64,000 nucleotides of DNA from UBA1672 sp051967755 (GTDB lineage Bacteria; Pseudomonadota; Alphaproteobacteria; Micavibrionales; Micavibrionaceae): contig JBQDYD010000002.1 in assembly GCA_051967755.1 (NCBI GenBank), positions 124,001 through 188,000 of the forward strand, read 5' to 3'. Position 1 is the first letter of the stretch. The number at the start of each line of letters is the position of its first letter. The position numbers and the translations under genes were made by a program. This document shows, in pieces, positions 26,843 through 34,912 of the stretch. A model generated the notes under the pieces. It ran no database searches. It was not told the DNA's origin and was given only the letters and a program-made list of their open reading frames with translations.

Positions 26843-27491
26843 TTATATCGATATCTATTGTGAGCGTTTAGCGCCCGGTCTATGGGCGGAACCATTAAAC
26901 GCGGTTACAAATTTATCATTTATTATCGCCGCATTTTTTGCATATAAATTCGCCAAAGATCGGAAGGCAATAACGCAACATAGTGCGCTTTTGATTTTCT
27001 TGATGTGCGCGATTGGTATAGGCAGCACATTGTTCCATACCTTCGCAACCAAGCTCACACAGCTAAGCGATGTTTTGCCGATTTTGTTCTATCAAATCGC
27101 CTTTATCTGGTTTTATTCCCTATATGCGATCAGATTAAACCTGCTGAAAACTGCCGCGTTGTTTATTTTATTTATGGTGATGACGGTTTTATCAGAGATG
27201 GCACCCTCGCATATTCTCAACGGGTCGCTTGGGTATGCGCCGTCTATCACATTCCTGCTTGGATTTGGGCTATGGCATTATAAATCTAAACAGGAGCAGC
27301 CATTTATCCTGCTTCTCGCGGGGCTGACCTTTGCGGTGTCCCTGACGTTCAGGTCTATCGATATGGCGATGTGCGAAACCCTTGAGATCGGGACGCATTT
27401 CCTTTGGCATGTGCTGAACGGATGTGTGCTGTATCTGGCAACGCGCGGATATGTAAACGCAGCAAAAACCCAAAGCGCAAACGAAGTGTAA
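26835..27491 (+). CDS. Ceramidase-family membrane hydrolase
   Basis: About 218 residues from the ATG at 26835, which overlaps the previous stop. It has seven predicted membrane helices and matches the alkaline ceramidase (CREST-type) pattern: an N-terminal ERLAPGLWAEPLNAVTNLSF, then GSTLFHTFATKLTQLSDVLPI, and near the C-terminus TFRSIDMA and GTHFLWHVLNG. The serine and histidine of STLFH, the aspartate of SDVLPI and the two histidines of THFLWH fit the zinc site of this superfamily. It would release a fatty acid from a ceramide-like lipid, which the surrounding beta-oxidation enzymes could consume (inference). Confidence 0.85.
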   Translation: MNDYIDIYCERLAPGLWAEPLNAVTNLSFIIAAFFAYKFAKDRKAITQHSALLIFLMCAIGIGSTLFHTFATKLTQLSDVLPILFYQIAFIWFYSLYAIRLNLLKTAALFILFMVMTVLSEMAPSHILNGSLGYAPSITFLLGFGLWHYKSKQEQPFILLLAGLTFAVSLTFRSIDMAMCETLEIGTHFLWHVLNGCVLYLATRGYVNAAKTQSANEV

Positions 27492-27515
27492 CGCGCGTAC
27501 TTTTAAAAAAAGAAT

Positions 27516-27540
27516 TGAGGGAATTCCTCATCACTTTTTC
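27516..27540 (+). terminator. Weak terminator-like hairpin after the ceramidase gene
   Basis: A five-base-pair stem (TGAGG / CCTCA) with loop GAATT is followed by TCACTTTTTC. The stem is short, so termination may be partial. Confidence 0.35.
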
Positions 27541-27588
27541 ATCTTTTTCATGTATAATAACGGGATACATGAATCATTAGGAGGAAAC

Positions 27589-29379
27589 ATGCCTGTTTAT
27601 AACGCCCCGCTCGATGATATCCGTTTTGTTTTACATGATGTTTTAAACGCGGATCAGCTTTCTGAACTGCCCGGTTATGAGGATTACTCAGCCGATCTGG
27701 GCGATCAGATCCTAGAGGAAGGCGGCAAGATCTGTGAGCAGGTTTTATTCCCGATTAATTTGAGTGGTGATCAAGAGGGATGCCGTTTTGAAAATGGTGT
27801 TGTTTATACGCCAAAGGGTTTCAAGGAAGCTTATGACACATTCTCCGAAGGCGGTTGGTGCGGCCTGAGCGCGGACCCTGAATATGGCGGCATGGGCATG
27901 CCTGTGGCCATTGGCACGGTGATGCAGGAAATGATTTGCTCGGCCAACTTTTCATTCGGGATGTATCCCGGCCTGTCGCAAGGCGCGTATGAGGCATTGC
28001 ATGCGTTCGGCACAGATGAACAAAAAGAATTATATCTGCCAAAGCTGATAGAGGGCACATGGTCGGGCACGATGTGTTTGACAGAGCCGCATTGCGGAAC
28101 CGATTTGGGATTGATTAAAACCAAGGCCGACCCGAATGATGACGGGTCATATAACATCACAGGAACCAAGATTTTCATTTCCGCGGGCGAACATGACCTG
28201 ACGGAAAATATCGTGCATTTGGTGTTGGCAAAATTGCCTGATGCGCCTGAAGGCGTGAAGGGGATTTCCCTGTTTGTTGTGCCGAAATTCCTGCCCAAAG
28301 ATGACGGCAGTGTCGGCCCGCGTAACGGCGTGGCCTGCGGTTCGATCGAACATAAAATGGGTATTCATGCCAACTCGACGGCTGTGCTGAACTTCGATGA
28401 TGCGAAGGGCTGGCTCGTGGGGCAGCCGCATAAAGGCTTAAAGGCGATGTTTACCATGATGAACGCCGCGCGCCTTGGTGTGGCAATGCAGGGGCTTGGC
28501 ATTGCGGAGGTTTCCTACCAAAATGGTTTGGCCTATGCGAAAGATCGCTTGCAGATGCGCTCTCTCACGGGCACAAAATCACCTGATAAGCCCGCTGATC
28601 CGATTATTGTGCATCCTGATGTGCGCCGTATGTTGCTGACGGCGAAGGCGTTTATCGAGGGCTCACGCGCGCTGTCATATTGGACGGGGATGAATTTGGA
28701 TATCTCGCACAAACACGCCGATGAGAAAACCCGCACCGAAGCCGATGAATTGGTCGCGCTGATGACACCGATCCTAAAGGCCTATCAAACCGATATGGGT
28801 TATGAGGTCACAAATATGATGATGCAGGTTTATGGCGGTCATGGCTATATCGCCGAGTGGGGTATGGAGCAATATGCCCGCGATGCGCGTATCGCCCAGA
28901 TTTATGAGGGCACAAACGGTATTCAGGCGCTTGATCTGGTCGGACGTAAAATGCCGCAGAATTTCGGACGCTTGCTCCGTCGTTTCTTCCATCCTGTGCA
29001 GGATTTCATTAATGAGCATCAAGGCAATCCTGAGATGCAGGAGCTTATCTTCCCGCTTGCTAAGGCTTTTATGAAATTACAGCAGGCCACCGCGCTAATC
29101 GCACAAAAGGGGCTTAAAAACCCCGATGAAGCAGGCGCAGCAAGTGTTGATTACTTGCGTCAATTTGCGCTGGTTGCGATGGCCTTTATTTGGTGCAAGA
29201 TGGCGCTCATCGCCAAGGAAAAACTGGAAAGCGGCGAAGGGGATAAAGAATTCTACCAAGCCAAGCTGCACACGGCAGAATTCTTTATGACGCGTATGTT
29301 ACCCGAAAGTGATGCCCGCTTTAAAATGGTGATGGCAGGCGCAAAACCGCTCATGCAGATGGACGAAGCCGCGTTTTAA
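27589..29379 (+). CDS. Acyl-CoA dehydrogenase (long form with C-terminal extension)
   Basis: FAD enzyme for the first beta-oxidation step, about 596 residues from an ATG with a strong SD (GGAGG, four-base gap); an earlier in-frame ATG lacks an SD. The catalytic core has the signatures GTMCLTEPHCGTDLGLIKTK and YEVTNMMMQVYGGHGYIAEW, and the conserved ARIAQIYEGTNGIQALDLVG near residue 440. The remaining helical C-terminus is the extension found in the AidB/FadE5-like long group. An extended TATAAT at 27553-27558 could give it its own promoter. It belongs functionally with the thiolase and the fused dehydrogenase upstream. Confidence 0.93.
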   Translation: MPVYNAPLDDIRFVLHDVLNADQLSELPGYEDYSADLGDQILEEGGKICEQVLFPINLSGDQEGCRFENGVVYTPKGFKEAYDTFSEGGWCGLSADPEYGGMGMPVAIGTVMQEMICSANFSFGMYPGLSQGAYEALHAFGTDEQKELYLPKLIEGTWSGTMCLTEPHCGTDLGLIKTKADPNDDGSYNITGTKIFISAGEHDLTENIVHLVLAKLPDAPEGVKGISLFVVPKFLPKDDGSVGPRNGVACGSIEHKMGIHANSTAVLNFDDAKGWLVGQPHKGLKAMFTMMNAARLGVAMQGLGIAEVSYQNGLAYAKDRLQMRSLTGTKSPDKPADPIIVHPDVRRMLLTAKAFIEGSRALSYWTGMNLDISHKHADEKTRTEADELVALMTPILKAYQTDMGYEVTNMMMQVYGGHGYIAEWGMEQYARDARIAQIYEGTNGIQALDLVGRKMPQNFGRLLRRFFHPVQDFINEHQGNPEMQELIFPLAKAFMKLQQATALIAQKGLKNPDEAGAASVDYLRQFALVAMAFIWCKMALIAKEKLESGEGDKEFYQAKLHTAEFFMTRMLPESDARFKMVMAGAKPLMQMDEAAF

Positions 29380-29393
29380 ATTAGAAGTTCCAT

Positions 29394-29933
29394 TTAAATT
29401 ACAGATTGTGTTTGATCTTTGTCTTTTTGAAACATGGTAATTTGTTGTTTAGCCATATTAATTTGTTCTTTTTTTATGTAGTGTTTTTTATCATCAAAGT
29501 CTGTAAGCCAAATTTTTAAATCTTTATTTCCTGTAAAAATACCAGTATTTAGAAGAGGAAGGTCAGCCACTTGCCCACTTTCTAAAACCACAGGCAAAAG
29601 TCTGTTATTAATTCCATAAGCTGCCTCTGGCTCTTCATACCAGCCAGGGCTACCAGTCATCTGCCCTCCATGTTCTGCTATTCCTGAGAAATAAACACTT
29701 TTAAAAGAAATTCTTTCTGTTCCTAAGTTTGCTATCATCAGCACAACAACAGGAAAAATATCACCTGTTCTTTTGTCTTTTTTTCTGAGGAGATAAAAAA
29801 AAGTTGAGAATTTTTTCTTTTCAGTGCGTTTTTTGTATGTGAGATAAAGATATTTGATTCCTGCTACAATAGTCAGCATAGTTGATAGTATAGCGCCGTA
29901 AATTCCAATCCAATCTGCTGTACTTAATTCCAT
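29394..29933 (-). CDS. Uncharacterised membrane-anchored protein, AT-rich gene
   Basis: 179 residues with one N-terminal membrane helix (about residues 8-30, GIYGAILSTMLTIVAGIKYL), then a basic linker (YKKRTEKKK) and a soluble domain rich in beta-type residues. AAGGAG precedes the ATG. The codon usage is visibly more AT-rich than in the flanking metabolic genes, and the gene stands alone between the convergent dehydrogenase gene and the orphan at 30143, which suggests horizontal acquisition. No family was recognised. A receptor or effector role of the soluble domain is possible but not supported. Confidence 0.65.
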   Translation of the reverse strand: MELSTADWIGIYGAILSTMLTIVAGIKYLYLTYKKRTEKKKFSTFFYLLRKKDKRTGDIFPVVVLMIANLGTERISFKSVYFSGIAEHGGQMTGSPGWYEEPEAAYGINNRLLPVVLESGQVADLPLLNTGIFTGNKDLKIWLTDFDDKKHYIKKEQINMAKQQITMFQKDKDQTQSVI

Positions 29934-29984
29934 TAATTTATCTCCTTTACTTCTCTAAGGTCACCATACCTCAAAACAAAGACG

Positions 29985-30014
29985 AAAAAAAAGGCCGGGG
30001 TGGGATCCGGCCTT
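29985..30014 (-). terminator. Rho-independent terminator downstream of the 30143-31627 gene
   Basis: Read on the minus strand, an eight-base-pair stem AAGGCCGG / CCGGCCTT with an eight-base loop runs into eight T. This is the strongest terminator of the region, although it lies about 130 bases after the stop codon. Confidence 0.85.
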
Positions 30015-30018
30015 AATT

Positions 30019-30110
30019 ACGCAGTAAAAGTAGATAAGTATTACTCGAGTTTTTTATTATATTACGCAGTATTACTCTAGTTTTTACGCAGTGAAACTCA
30101 ATAACGCAGT
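30019..30110. repeat. Cluster of four ACGCAGT heptamers with two TTACTC-AGTTTTT units
   Basis: ACGCAGT occurs at 30019-30025, 30064-30070, 30086-30092 and 30104-30110. TTACTCGAGTTTTT (from 30041) and TTACTCTAGTTTTT (from 30072) alternate with it. The block lies in the 3' untranslated region of the minus-strand gene, between its stop and the terminator. The spacing is irregular (45, 22 and 18 bases), so it is not a CRISPR. Confidence 0.6.
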
Positions 30111-30142
30111 TAAGACAGTCCTTGTCACCCACCGGCGCGCAC

Positions 30143-31627
30143 TTACTGTGCTTGCAACTGTGACTCTAGTAACTTGATACGCTCTTCATATTGGCGTTGC
30201 TGGCGGTAAAGATCAGACTTTGCCGAGTCCAGCTCCTTTTCAAGCGCAGCCAGTTTTGCAAGTTGGCTTTGTTCGGTTAGTTTCGGATCAAAGAGCATTT
30301 GCTCCAGCTCCGATTTTTCATGTTCGCATGTGGCGCGCGCCGTCTGTAACTGTCGGCCTATGCGCGCGATTTGGCGCTCTGCCTCGTTATAACGCATTGT
30401 TGCACGTTCCAGATTCCAGTTATCGGATGAGACGCTCAGGCGTTCCTTTTCAGATTCCTGAAGGGCGAGCTTTAATTCCTCATCAAGCATTTGGTTTTTC
30501 TCACGAAGTGAGATCAGTTCTTTTTCCATGCTTGAGATCTTGTTACGCATGTCAACGAAATTACCGCTTGCCGCAGAAACCGGCTGTGCTTGTGTCGCCT
30601 CGGAAAGCTCGCCTGCCAATGCAGCATTTTCAGTCCGTAGAGAAGCCAGCTCTTGCTCCAGAGCGGCGACATTTCCGCGCATTTGCGCCGCATCCCCTGA
30701 GGAAACACCGCTGGCGGGCTCAATCTCTGCAACGCTTTTCTCTGCTTGCGTCATATCAATCGGCTCTACTTTTTTCTTGTTCACATTATATACGGGGGCA
30801 GGGCTGTGATAGCTATGCTTTGTTTCTTTCTTTTTCGGCGGGATGGGAGCCATCATCGCACCTTCATCAGAGGCTGCTTTTTCCGCCTTTTCTTCAACAG
30901 GCTTATATTTTTCGCTCTCTTGCTTTAACTGCTCTGCAAGTATTTCTGTGTAACGCTTATGCGGTTTGTTCGGGCGTGCGCTTGCGCTGGCTTGTGTGGC
31001 TGCCTGTGCCGGTGCGCTCTCAGTGTGCAGTTCGGGGGCGCTGTCTTGCAGGGCGACCGTACCGACATCACCAAGTACTGCATCTTCCATGTTTTGTATT
31101 TTACTTTTTGCGACTGCTGCAGCGGGGGCAACACAATCATCAAATTGTGGCATGGAGGCTTTTAAGCCTGTTAGGTAAACGCGGAATTCATTTTCACGAA
31201 TTTGAATGTCCAGAACGCCTGCGGAAGATAACCCTTCGGCAAAGGCAGATTTGTTTGATATATCGCTGGATACTTTACTGACCGTTGACGCTTGTGATGT
31301 GACAATTGCACGATCTAGGCCGGGGATAGTGTATTGCACCTCATATTTCATATTAGGTGTGAACGCACTTTGGCGGAAATCGATGTTAATTTTGTCAAAC
31401 CCTTGCTTTGATCCAGTCATTTCAAGGATGTAGCCATTGTTTAGTTCGTTGGTTACAGAACAGACAGGGTTCATTTTCTGTGTGTTGTTGCCTGTATCTT
31501 TGACCACCCATTTATTTTTGGGGAAGAAATACAGCTCCGGTTCTCCCGCTTGTGTATAAGCAGGGATTAAACTTGCCCCGGCAAGGAAAGCAACCAATAG
31601 AGGTGTTACAGCTTTTTTGTACGCCAT
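30143..31627 (-). CDS. Exported protein with C-terminal coiled coil, unknown function
   Basis: 494 residues. A Sec signal (about residues 1-27, cleavage after TQA) leads into a beta-rich N-terminal domain (about 30-175) containing single cysteines in NPVCSV and FDDCVAP that could form a disulfide. A low-complexity linker rich in Ala, Pro, Lys and Glu follows. The last 200 residues or so are strongly heptad-like (for example MRNKISSMEKELISLREKN), predicting long coiled coils. An envelope scaffold or tethering role is conceivable. It is monocistronic, with a terminator downstream, and the promoter region is shared divergently with the SCP2 gene. No family was recognised. Confidence 0.7.
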   Translation of the reverse strand: MAYKKAVTPLLVAFLAGASLIPAYTQAGEPELYFFPKNKWVVKDTGNNTQKMNPVCSVTNELNNGYILEMTGSKQGFDKINIDFRQSAFTPNMKYEVQYTIPGLDRAIVTSQASTVSKVSSDISNKSAFAEGLSSAGVLDIQIRENEFRVYLTGLKASMPQFDDCVAPAAAVAKSKIQNMEDAVLGDVGTVALQDSAPELHTESAPAQAATQASASARPNKPHKRYTEILAEQLKQESEKYKPVEEKAEKAASDEGAMMAPIPPKKKETKHSYHSPAPVYNVNKKKVEPIDMTQAEKSVAEIEPASGVSSGDAAQMRGNVAALEQELASLRTENAALAGELSEATQAQPVSAASGNFVDMRNKISSMEKELISLREKNQMLDEELKLALQESEKERLSVSSDNWNLERATMRYNEAERQIARIGRQLQTARATCEHEKSELEQMLFDPKLTEQSQLAKLAALEKELDSAKSDLYRQQRQYEERIKLLESQLQAQ

Positions 31628-31746
31628 CTTACAGAAATCCTGAGTAATAATAAGTGTGACACGGACGTGTCGAGTGATTCGAAATTTGCATACATATAGT
31701 CGCAGCTTTTGAAAAGAGTAAAAAGAAAATAACGTATTTTTAGGCG

Positions 31747-31774
31747 TTATTTTTGGGGAAAAAACCTGTATACT
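31747..31774 (+). promoter_or_regulatory. Promoter for a probably leaderless SCP2 transcript
   Basis: TATACT at 31769-31774 lies six bases before the ATG at 31781, with TTATTT (31747-31752) 16 bases upstream as a weak -35. Transcription would start at or next to the start codon, and no SD is present. An AT-rich hairpin (AAATAACG / CGTTATTT, 31727-31752) overlaps the -35. Confidence 0.45.
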
Positions 31775-31780
31775 ATTATT

Positions 31781-32083
31781 ATGACTGTTGAAAACTTAAA
31801 GAATCAGATCGAAGAAAAGCTAAAATTTGCACCTCCGTTAGGTGTGAAGTTTAAATTTGATCTTGGTAATGATGGTGTGATTTTTATCGATGGTACGCAA
31901 AATCCCGCCGTTGTGAATTTGGATGATGCCGATGCAGACACGACTTTTGTGTGTAAGGCAGATGTGATGCAAAATCTGTTGAATGGCACGCAAGATCCTA
32001 CCATGGCGTTTATGAGCGGTAAGCTCAAGGTTAAGGGTTCAATGGGGAATGCACTAAAGTTAGCCTCACTTTTAGAAGATTAA
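31781..32083 (+). CDS. SCP2 sterol-carrier-type lipid-binding protein
   Basis: 100 residues, a stand-alone SCP2 domain. The sequence has the expected fold pattern: an N-terminal helix, a strand pair (VKFKFDLGNDGVIFIDG), the core DADTTFVCKADVMQNLLNG, and the hydrophobic C-terminal FMSGKLKVKGSMGNALKLAS. Such proteins bind fatty acids, acyl-CoA or sterol-like lipids in the cytosol. The thioesterase-family gene follows four bases later. There is no ribosome-binding site, and a -10-like element sits immediately upstream, so the mRNA may be leaderless. Confidence 0.88.
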   Translation: MTVENLKNQIEEKLKFAPPLGVKFKFDLGNDGVIFIDGTQNPAVVNLDDADADTTFVCKADVMQNLLNGTQDPTMAFMSGKLKVKGSMGNALKLASLLED

Positions 32084-32087
32084 TCTC

Positions 32088-32657
32088 GTGACTTTGATCG
32101 TTCGCACTATAAAGGTTTTAATTTCATCAAAATTCAAACCTCGTATAACTGATGCGACCGCACCGCAAGCGCTTATGTTTCGCGTATTGCCGAATGATCT
32201 TGATTTTAATCTGCACATGAATAACAGCCGTTATCTGGCGATCATGGATGTGGGGCGCATTGATTTGCTTATCCGTACACATTTATTTCGGGAAATGCGC
32301 AAGATTAAGGCTATCCCTGTCTTGAGCACCGCAAAAATGCGTTATCGTATTTCGCTTCAACCGTTTCAGCGTTACAGGCTGGAAAGTAAATTAGTGTGCT
32401 GGGATGAGAAGTGGCTTTATATTGAGCATCGATTTATTATCGCCGATGGGCCAAAGGCGGGCGCAGTTGCAGCGATTGGTCTGGTGAAGGGGGTTTTTTA
32501 TAACGGGCAGGGTAAGGGCACTGTGCCGACCTCTCAATTATTAGAGCTTACCGGTATGGATAAGCACAGTCCTGAATTTCCTGAGCATGTTACCGACTAT
32601 ATAAAAGCAGATGAGTCATTCCGCGATTATGTACGAAATGACTCACCTAATAAATAA
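32088..32657 (+). CDS. Acyl-CoA thioesterase-like protein (hotdog fold)
   Basis: 189 residues resembling the 4HBT_2/Them6-like branch of hotdog thioesterases. The signature region is VLPNDLDFNLHMNNSRYLAIMDVGRID, with the conserved Asp and the HMNNxRY motif. The strands SLQPFQRYRLESKLVCWDEKWLYIEHRFI follow, as in the family. The start is GTG at 32088, with a poor SD; a later start would remove the first 29 residues but leave the motif. It is coupled to the SCP2 lipid-binding protein upstream. It probably hydrolyses acyl-CoA or acyl-ACP, with chain-length preference unknown. Confidence 0.82.
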   Translation: MTLIVRTIKVLISSKFKPRITDATAPQALMFRVLPNDLDFNLHMNNSRYLAIMDVGRIDLLIRTHLFREMRKIKAIPVLSTAKMRYRISLQPFQRYRLESKLVCWDEKWLYIEHRFIIADGPKAGAVAAIGLVKGVFYNGQGKGTVPTSQLLELTGMDKHSPEFPEHVTDYIKADESFRDYVRNDSPNK

Positions 32658-32681
32658 GTCCGATAATTCTGACGCTTAATC

Positions 32682-33914
32682 TTAGAACTTATAGTTCACG
32701 CCAAGTGACAAGATCATAACATTACCATCCGTGTCCGCAGAAATTGTACTGCCGTTACGGGTGACGTTGACTTCTTCTTCTGCAACATCAATATATGTTG
32801 CCGCCGCATCAAATGAGACTTTATCATTTAATGTATATGTCGTTCCTGCGGCAAACCAATGGCGGTTACCGTCGGGTGTCAACGTTGTGCGGTATTCATC
32901 TGTTGTCGGTGTTTCATCAAACTGGTATCCGGCGCGGAATGTCCATTTATCGTTGTGCATATATTCTGCACCAACGCCATAGGCCCATGTTGTTTGATAG
33001 TTTTGGTCGGTTTTTGCGTTACCCAAGCCACTGACAACTGTGATGTTGTCAAAACTGTTCCAGCCAAACCATGTTGCACCCGCCTGAACAGACCATTGAT
33101 CATTGATGCGTTGGTTAATACCAAACTGAGCAATATCAGGAAGGAATAATTCTGCGCTGGCTGTCAGGTTTGCTGTATTCTCAATGAACAGGCGGCCTTC
33201 TAAATTGTGGTGAACATGAGAGCGGTAATGCGCGCCCAATGTTGTGCCGTCCAGTGGTTCATAGAGCAGGCCGACATTATATCCCAAACTGATGTCATCA
33301 CCGTTTAGAATGCTTGTCCCTTCTGCCGGGCCTGCGATCGGGCGAATGCTCTGCAGGTCTGCGTCAGCATATTGAATGTTTACGCCACCCCCGATAGAGA
33401 GTTTGTCATTGACCTTTACGGCAAAGCTTGGCTGAAAGTCGATTGTGCTTAGTTCTGTTTCTGTAGAGTCATAGCGACCAAACCATCCGTCATTATATTC
33501 GTTGCCCAAACCAAATGGTGCAGAAACGGCAAAGCCAATCCAGAATTTATCTTCGACGACTTCGTGAGACATGCTCAGGTTAGGGACGGGTGTAATGGAA
33601 TATGGGTTTCCGCCGCTTCCGCCAACTGAGCCGAACGGGACGCTGGATCCTGTATCTGTTAGATCAGAATCAGGTGCAATAAAGTGCACACCCAAATTTG
33701 TGTTTGTTCCTTTTAGATGCGTCATTCCCGCAGGGTTAAAGTAGACGATACTTGAATCGCGTGGTGTAGCAACCTGACCGGCAAAGGCGTTACCTTGCCC
33801 GGATACGGATTGTTCCTGCAGGTAAAACCCTGCAGCATTTGCATCGGAAATCAAGAACCCAGTGAGTGCCACTGCAGAAACAGTAGCAAGTGATAGTACT
33901 TTATATGTGCGCAT
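32682..33914 (-). CDS. OmpP1/FadL-family outer-membrane fatty-acid channel
   Basis: About 410 residues. The chosen start (ATG at 33914) has GAGG upstream and gives a Sec signal ending SDANA; a longer frame adds nine residues before it. The mature N-terminus AGFYLQEQSVSGQGNAFAGQ and the following SSIVYFNPAGMTHLKGT (NPA motif) are the plug-domain signatures of FadL. The rest is a beta-barrel ending in the aromatic LSLGVNYKF. It imports long-chain fatty acids or other hydrophobic compounds, matching the beta-oxidation genes 3-10 kb away. It is transcribed alone. Confidence 0.92.
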   Translation of the reverse strand: MRTYKVLSLATVSAVALTGFLISDANAAGFYLQEQSVSGQGNAFAGQVATPRDSSIVYFNPAGMTHLKGTNTNLGVHFIAPDSDLTDTGSSVPFGSVGGSGGNPYSITPVPNLSMSHEVVEDKFWIGFAVSAPFGLGNEYNDGWFGRYDSTETELSTIDFQPSFAVKVNDKLSIGGGVNIQYADADLQSIRPIAGPAEGTSILNGDDISLGYNVGLLYEPLDGTTLGAHYRSHVHHNLEGRLFIENTANLTASAELFLPDIAQFGINQRINDQWSVQAGATWFGWNSFDNITVVSGLGNAKTDQNYQTTWAYGVGAEYMHNDKWTFRAGYQFDETPTTDEYRTTLTPDGNRHWFAAGTTYTLNDKVSFDAAATYIDVAEEEVNVTRNGSTISADTDGNVMILSLGVNYKF

Positions 33915-34029
33915 CGGAACCTCTATTATTGTTATGCCCAAAGAATATCAGGCGTTATTGTTCACCTGACATGGTAACAGAAATTTTCATTTTGTTAAAT
34001 GGAAGTATTCCGAAGTATATTGCGATCTA

Positions 34030-34719
34030 TTAATGGGTTTTTAGTTCTCTTTTAGAAATATCTTCTGCAATTTCTGCGGCAGTATCTGTTGAGGGGTAAA
34101 GTGCGATCAATTTATTGTCGTGATCGGTGAGATACATGAAGGAGGAATGATCCATCATATATTCGTCCATCATTTCATTCTCTACCTTTGAGGCGAATAC
34201 CTTGAAAGAATCTTTAACCGCATCGATTTGTTCCTGTGAACCGCCAAGGCCGACAAGACGTGGGTGGAATTGCTCAACATACTGCTTAAGCTGCTCTGTT
34301 GTGTCGCGCTCTGGGTCGACTGTAATGAATACAGGTGTAATCGTTTTTGCAACATCTTCACCCAGTTCGTCCAAAATTAATGACATTTTTGACAATTCTG
34401 TCGGGCAAATAGCAGGGCAGTAAGTAAATCCGAAAAAGATCATTTTATTGGTGTCTGCAAAATCTGCATTCGTGACAGTGTTGCCGTTATGGTCAACCAG
34501 TTCAAAATCACCGCCGATATTTGATTTCATCCCTTGCTTGTCATCACTTTTTGCGCGGCTTGGTCTTTTGATCACTGTGCCGGCCTGCGCTTGATCATCA
34601 GGCGATAGGGCGATCACGCCTTCGCTCATTTCTTTTTGTGTAACGAAGTAATCCCATGTTGCGGCAATACCGACACCGATTAAAAGGAATATAACCCATC
34701 TTACAAAACGATTTTTCAT
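34030..34719 (-). CDS. SCO1/SenC-family copper chaperone
   Basis: 229 residues with an N-terminal membrane anchor (about 7-25) and a periplasmic thioredoxin-fold domain. The copper-binding site is complete: the CxxxC motif in FTYCPAICPTEL (about residues 99-103) and the distal histidine in YMMDHSSFMYL. The strand FITVDPERDTTEQLKQYV is a family hallmark. SCO proteins deliver copper to the CuA centre of cytochrome c oxidase, but no oxidase genes of that type are in this window. It has its own predicted promoter. Confidence 0.93.
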   Translation of the reverse strand: MKNRFVRWVIFLLIGVGIAATWDYFVTQKEMSEGVIALSPDDQAQAGTVIKRPSRAKSDDKQGMKSNIGGDFELVDHNGNTVTNADFADTNKMIFFGFTYCPAICPTELSKMSLILDELGEDVAKTITPVFITVDPERDTTEQLKQYVEQFHPRLVGLGGSQEQIDAVKDSFKVFASKVENEMMDEYMMDHSSFMYLTDHDNKLIALYPSTDTAAEIAEDISKRELKTH

Positions 34720-34755
34720 GACCCAAGCCTGCCTTTCATAAATTCTGATATGGGG

Positions 34756-34784
34756 GTTATAAAACAGGAATCATCGCTTGACAA
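34756..34784 (-). promoter_or_regulatory. Sigma-70-like promoter of the SCO1 gene
   Basis: On the minus strand TTGTCA (34784-34779) and TATAAC (34761-34756) are exactly 17 bases apart. The predicted start lies about 30 bases before the SCO1 ATG. Confidence 0.6.
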
Positions 34785-34821
34785 TTCCCTTTATTCCCGC
34801 GAAGCTGCGTATCAATTGAAA

Positions 34822-34903
34822 CCTTAGGGGTGCGGCGCTTTTTGGAAGCAACGCTGAGAGTAAACCCTTAGAACCTGTTGATTAGGATCAACGCAGGGAA
34901 AGG
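34822..34903 (+). ncRNA. TPP (thiamine pyrophosphate) riboswitch
   Basis: The THI-box consensus is present in order: GGGGTGC, a variable P3 stem, GCTGAGA, ACCC, GAACCTG, a TAGGAT-type turn and GCAGGGA. P1 is closed by CCTT (34822-34825) and AAGG (34900-34903). That AAGG lies nine bases before the next ATG and would serve as its ribosome-binding site, so ligand binding would hide it. Translational repression by TPP is therefore the likely mode. Genes controlled are the tautomerase-family gene and, by cotranscription, thiC. Confidence 0.96.
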
Positions 34904-34912
34904 ACGTAAACT

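Noticed and set aside
30019..30110. CRISPR-like repeat array
   Set aside because: Repeats are only seven bases long with irregular spacers, and no cas gene is nearby.
30220..31281. Open frame of about 350 codons on the plus strand opposite the coiled-coil gene
   Set aside because: It arises from the biased codon pattern of the true minus-strand gene; it has no SD and no plausible protein pattern.
34778..34783. Plus-strand TTGACA as -35 of the thiamine operon promoter
   Set aside because: No acceptable -10 lies 15-19 bases downstream; the same bases serve better as the minus-strand SCO1 promoter.
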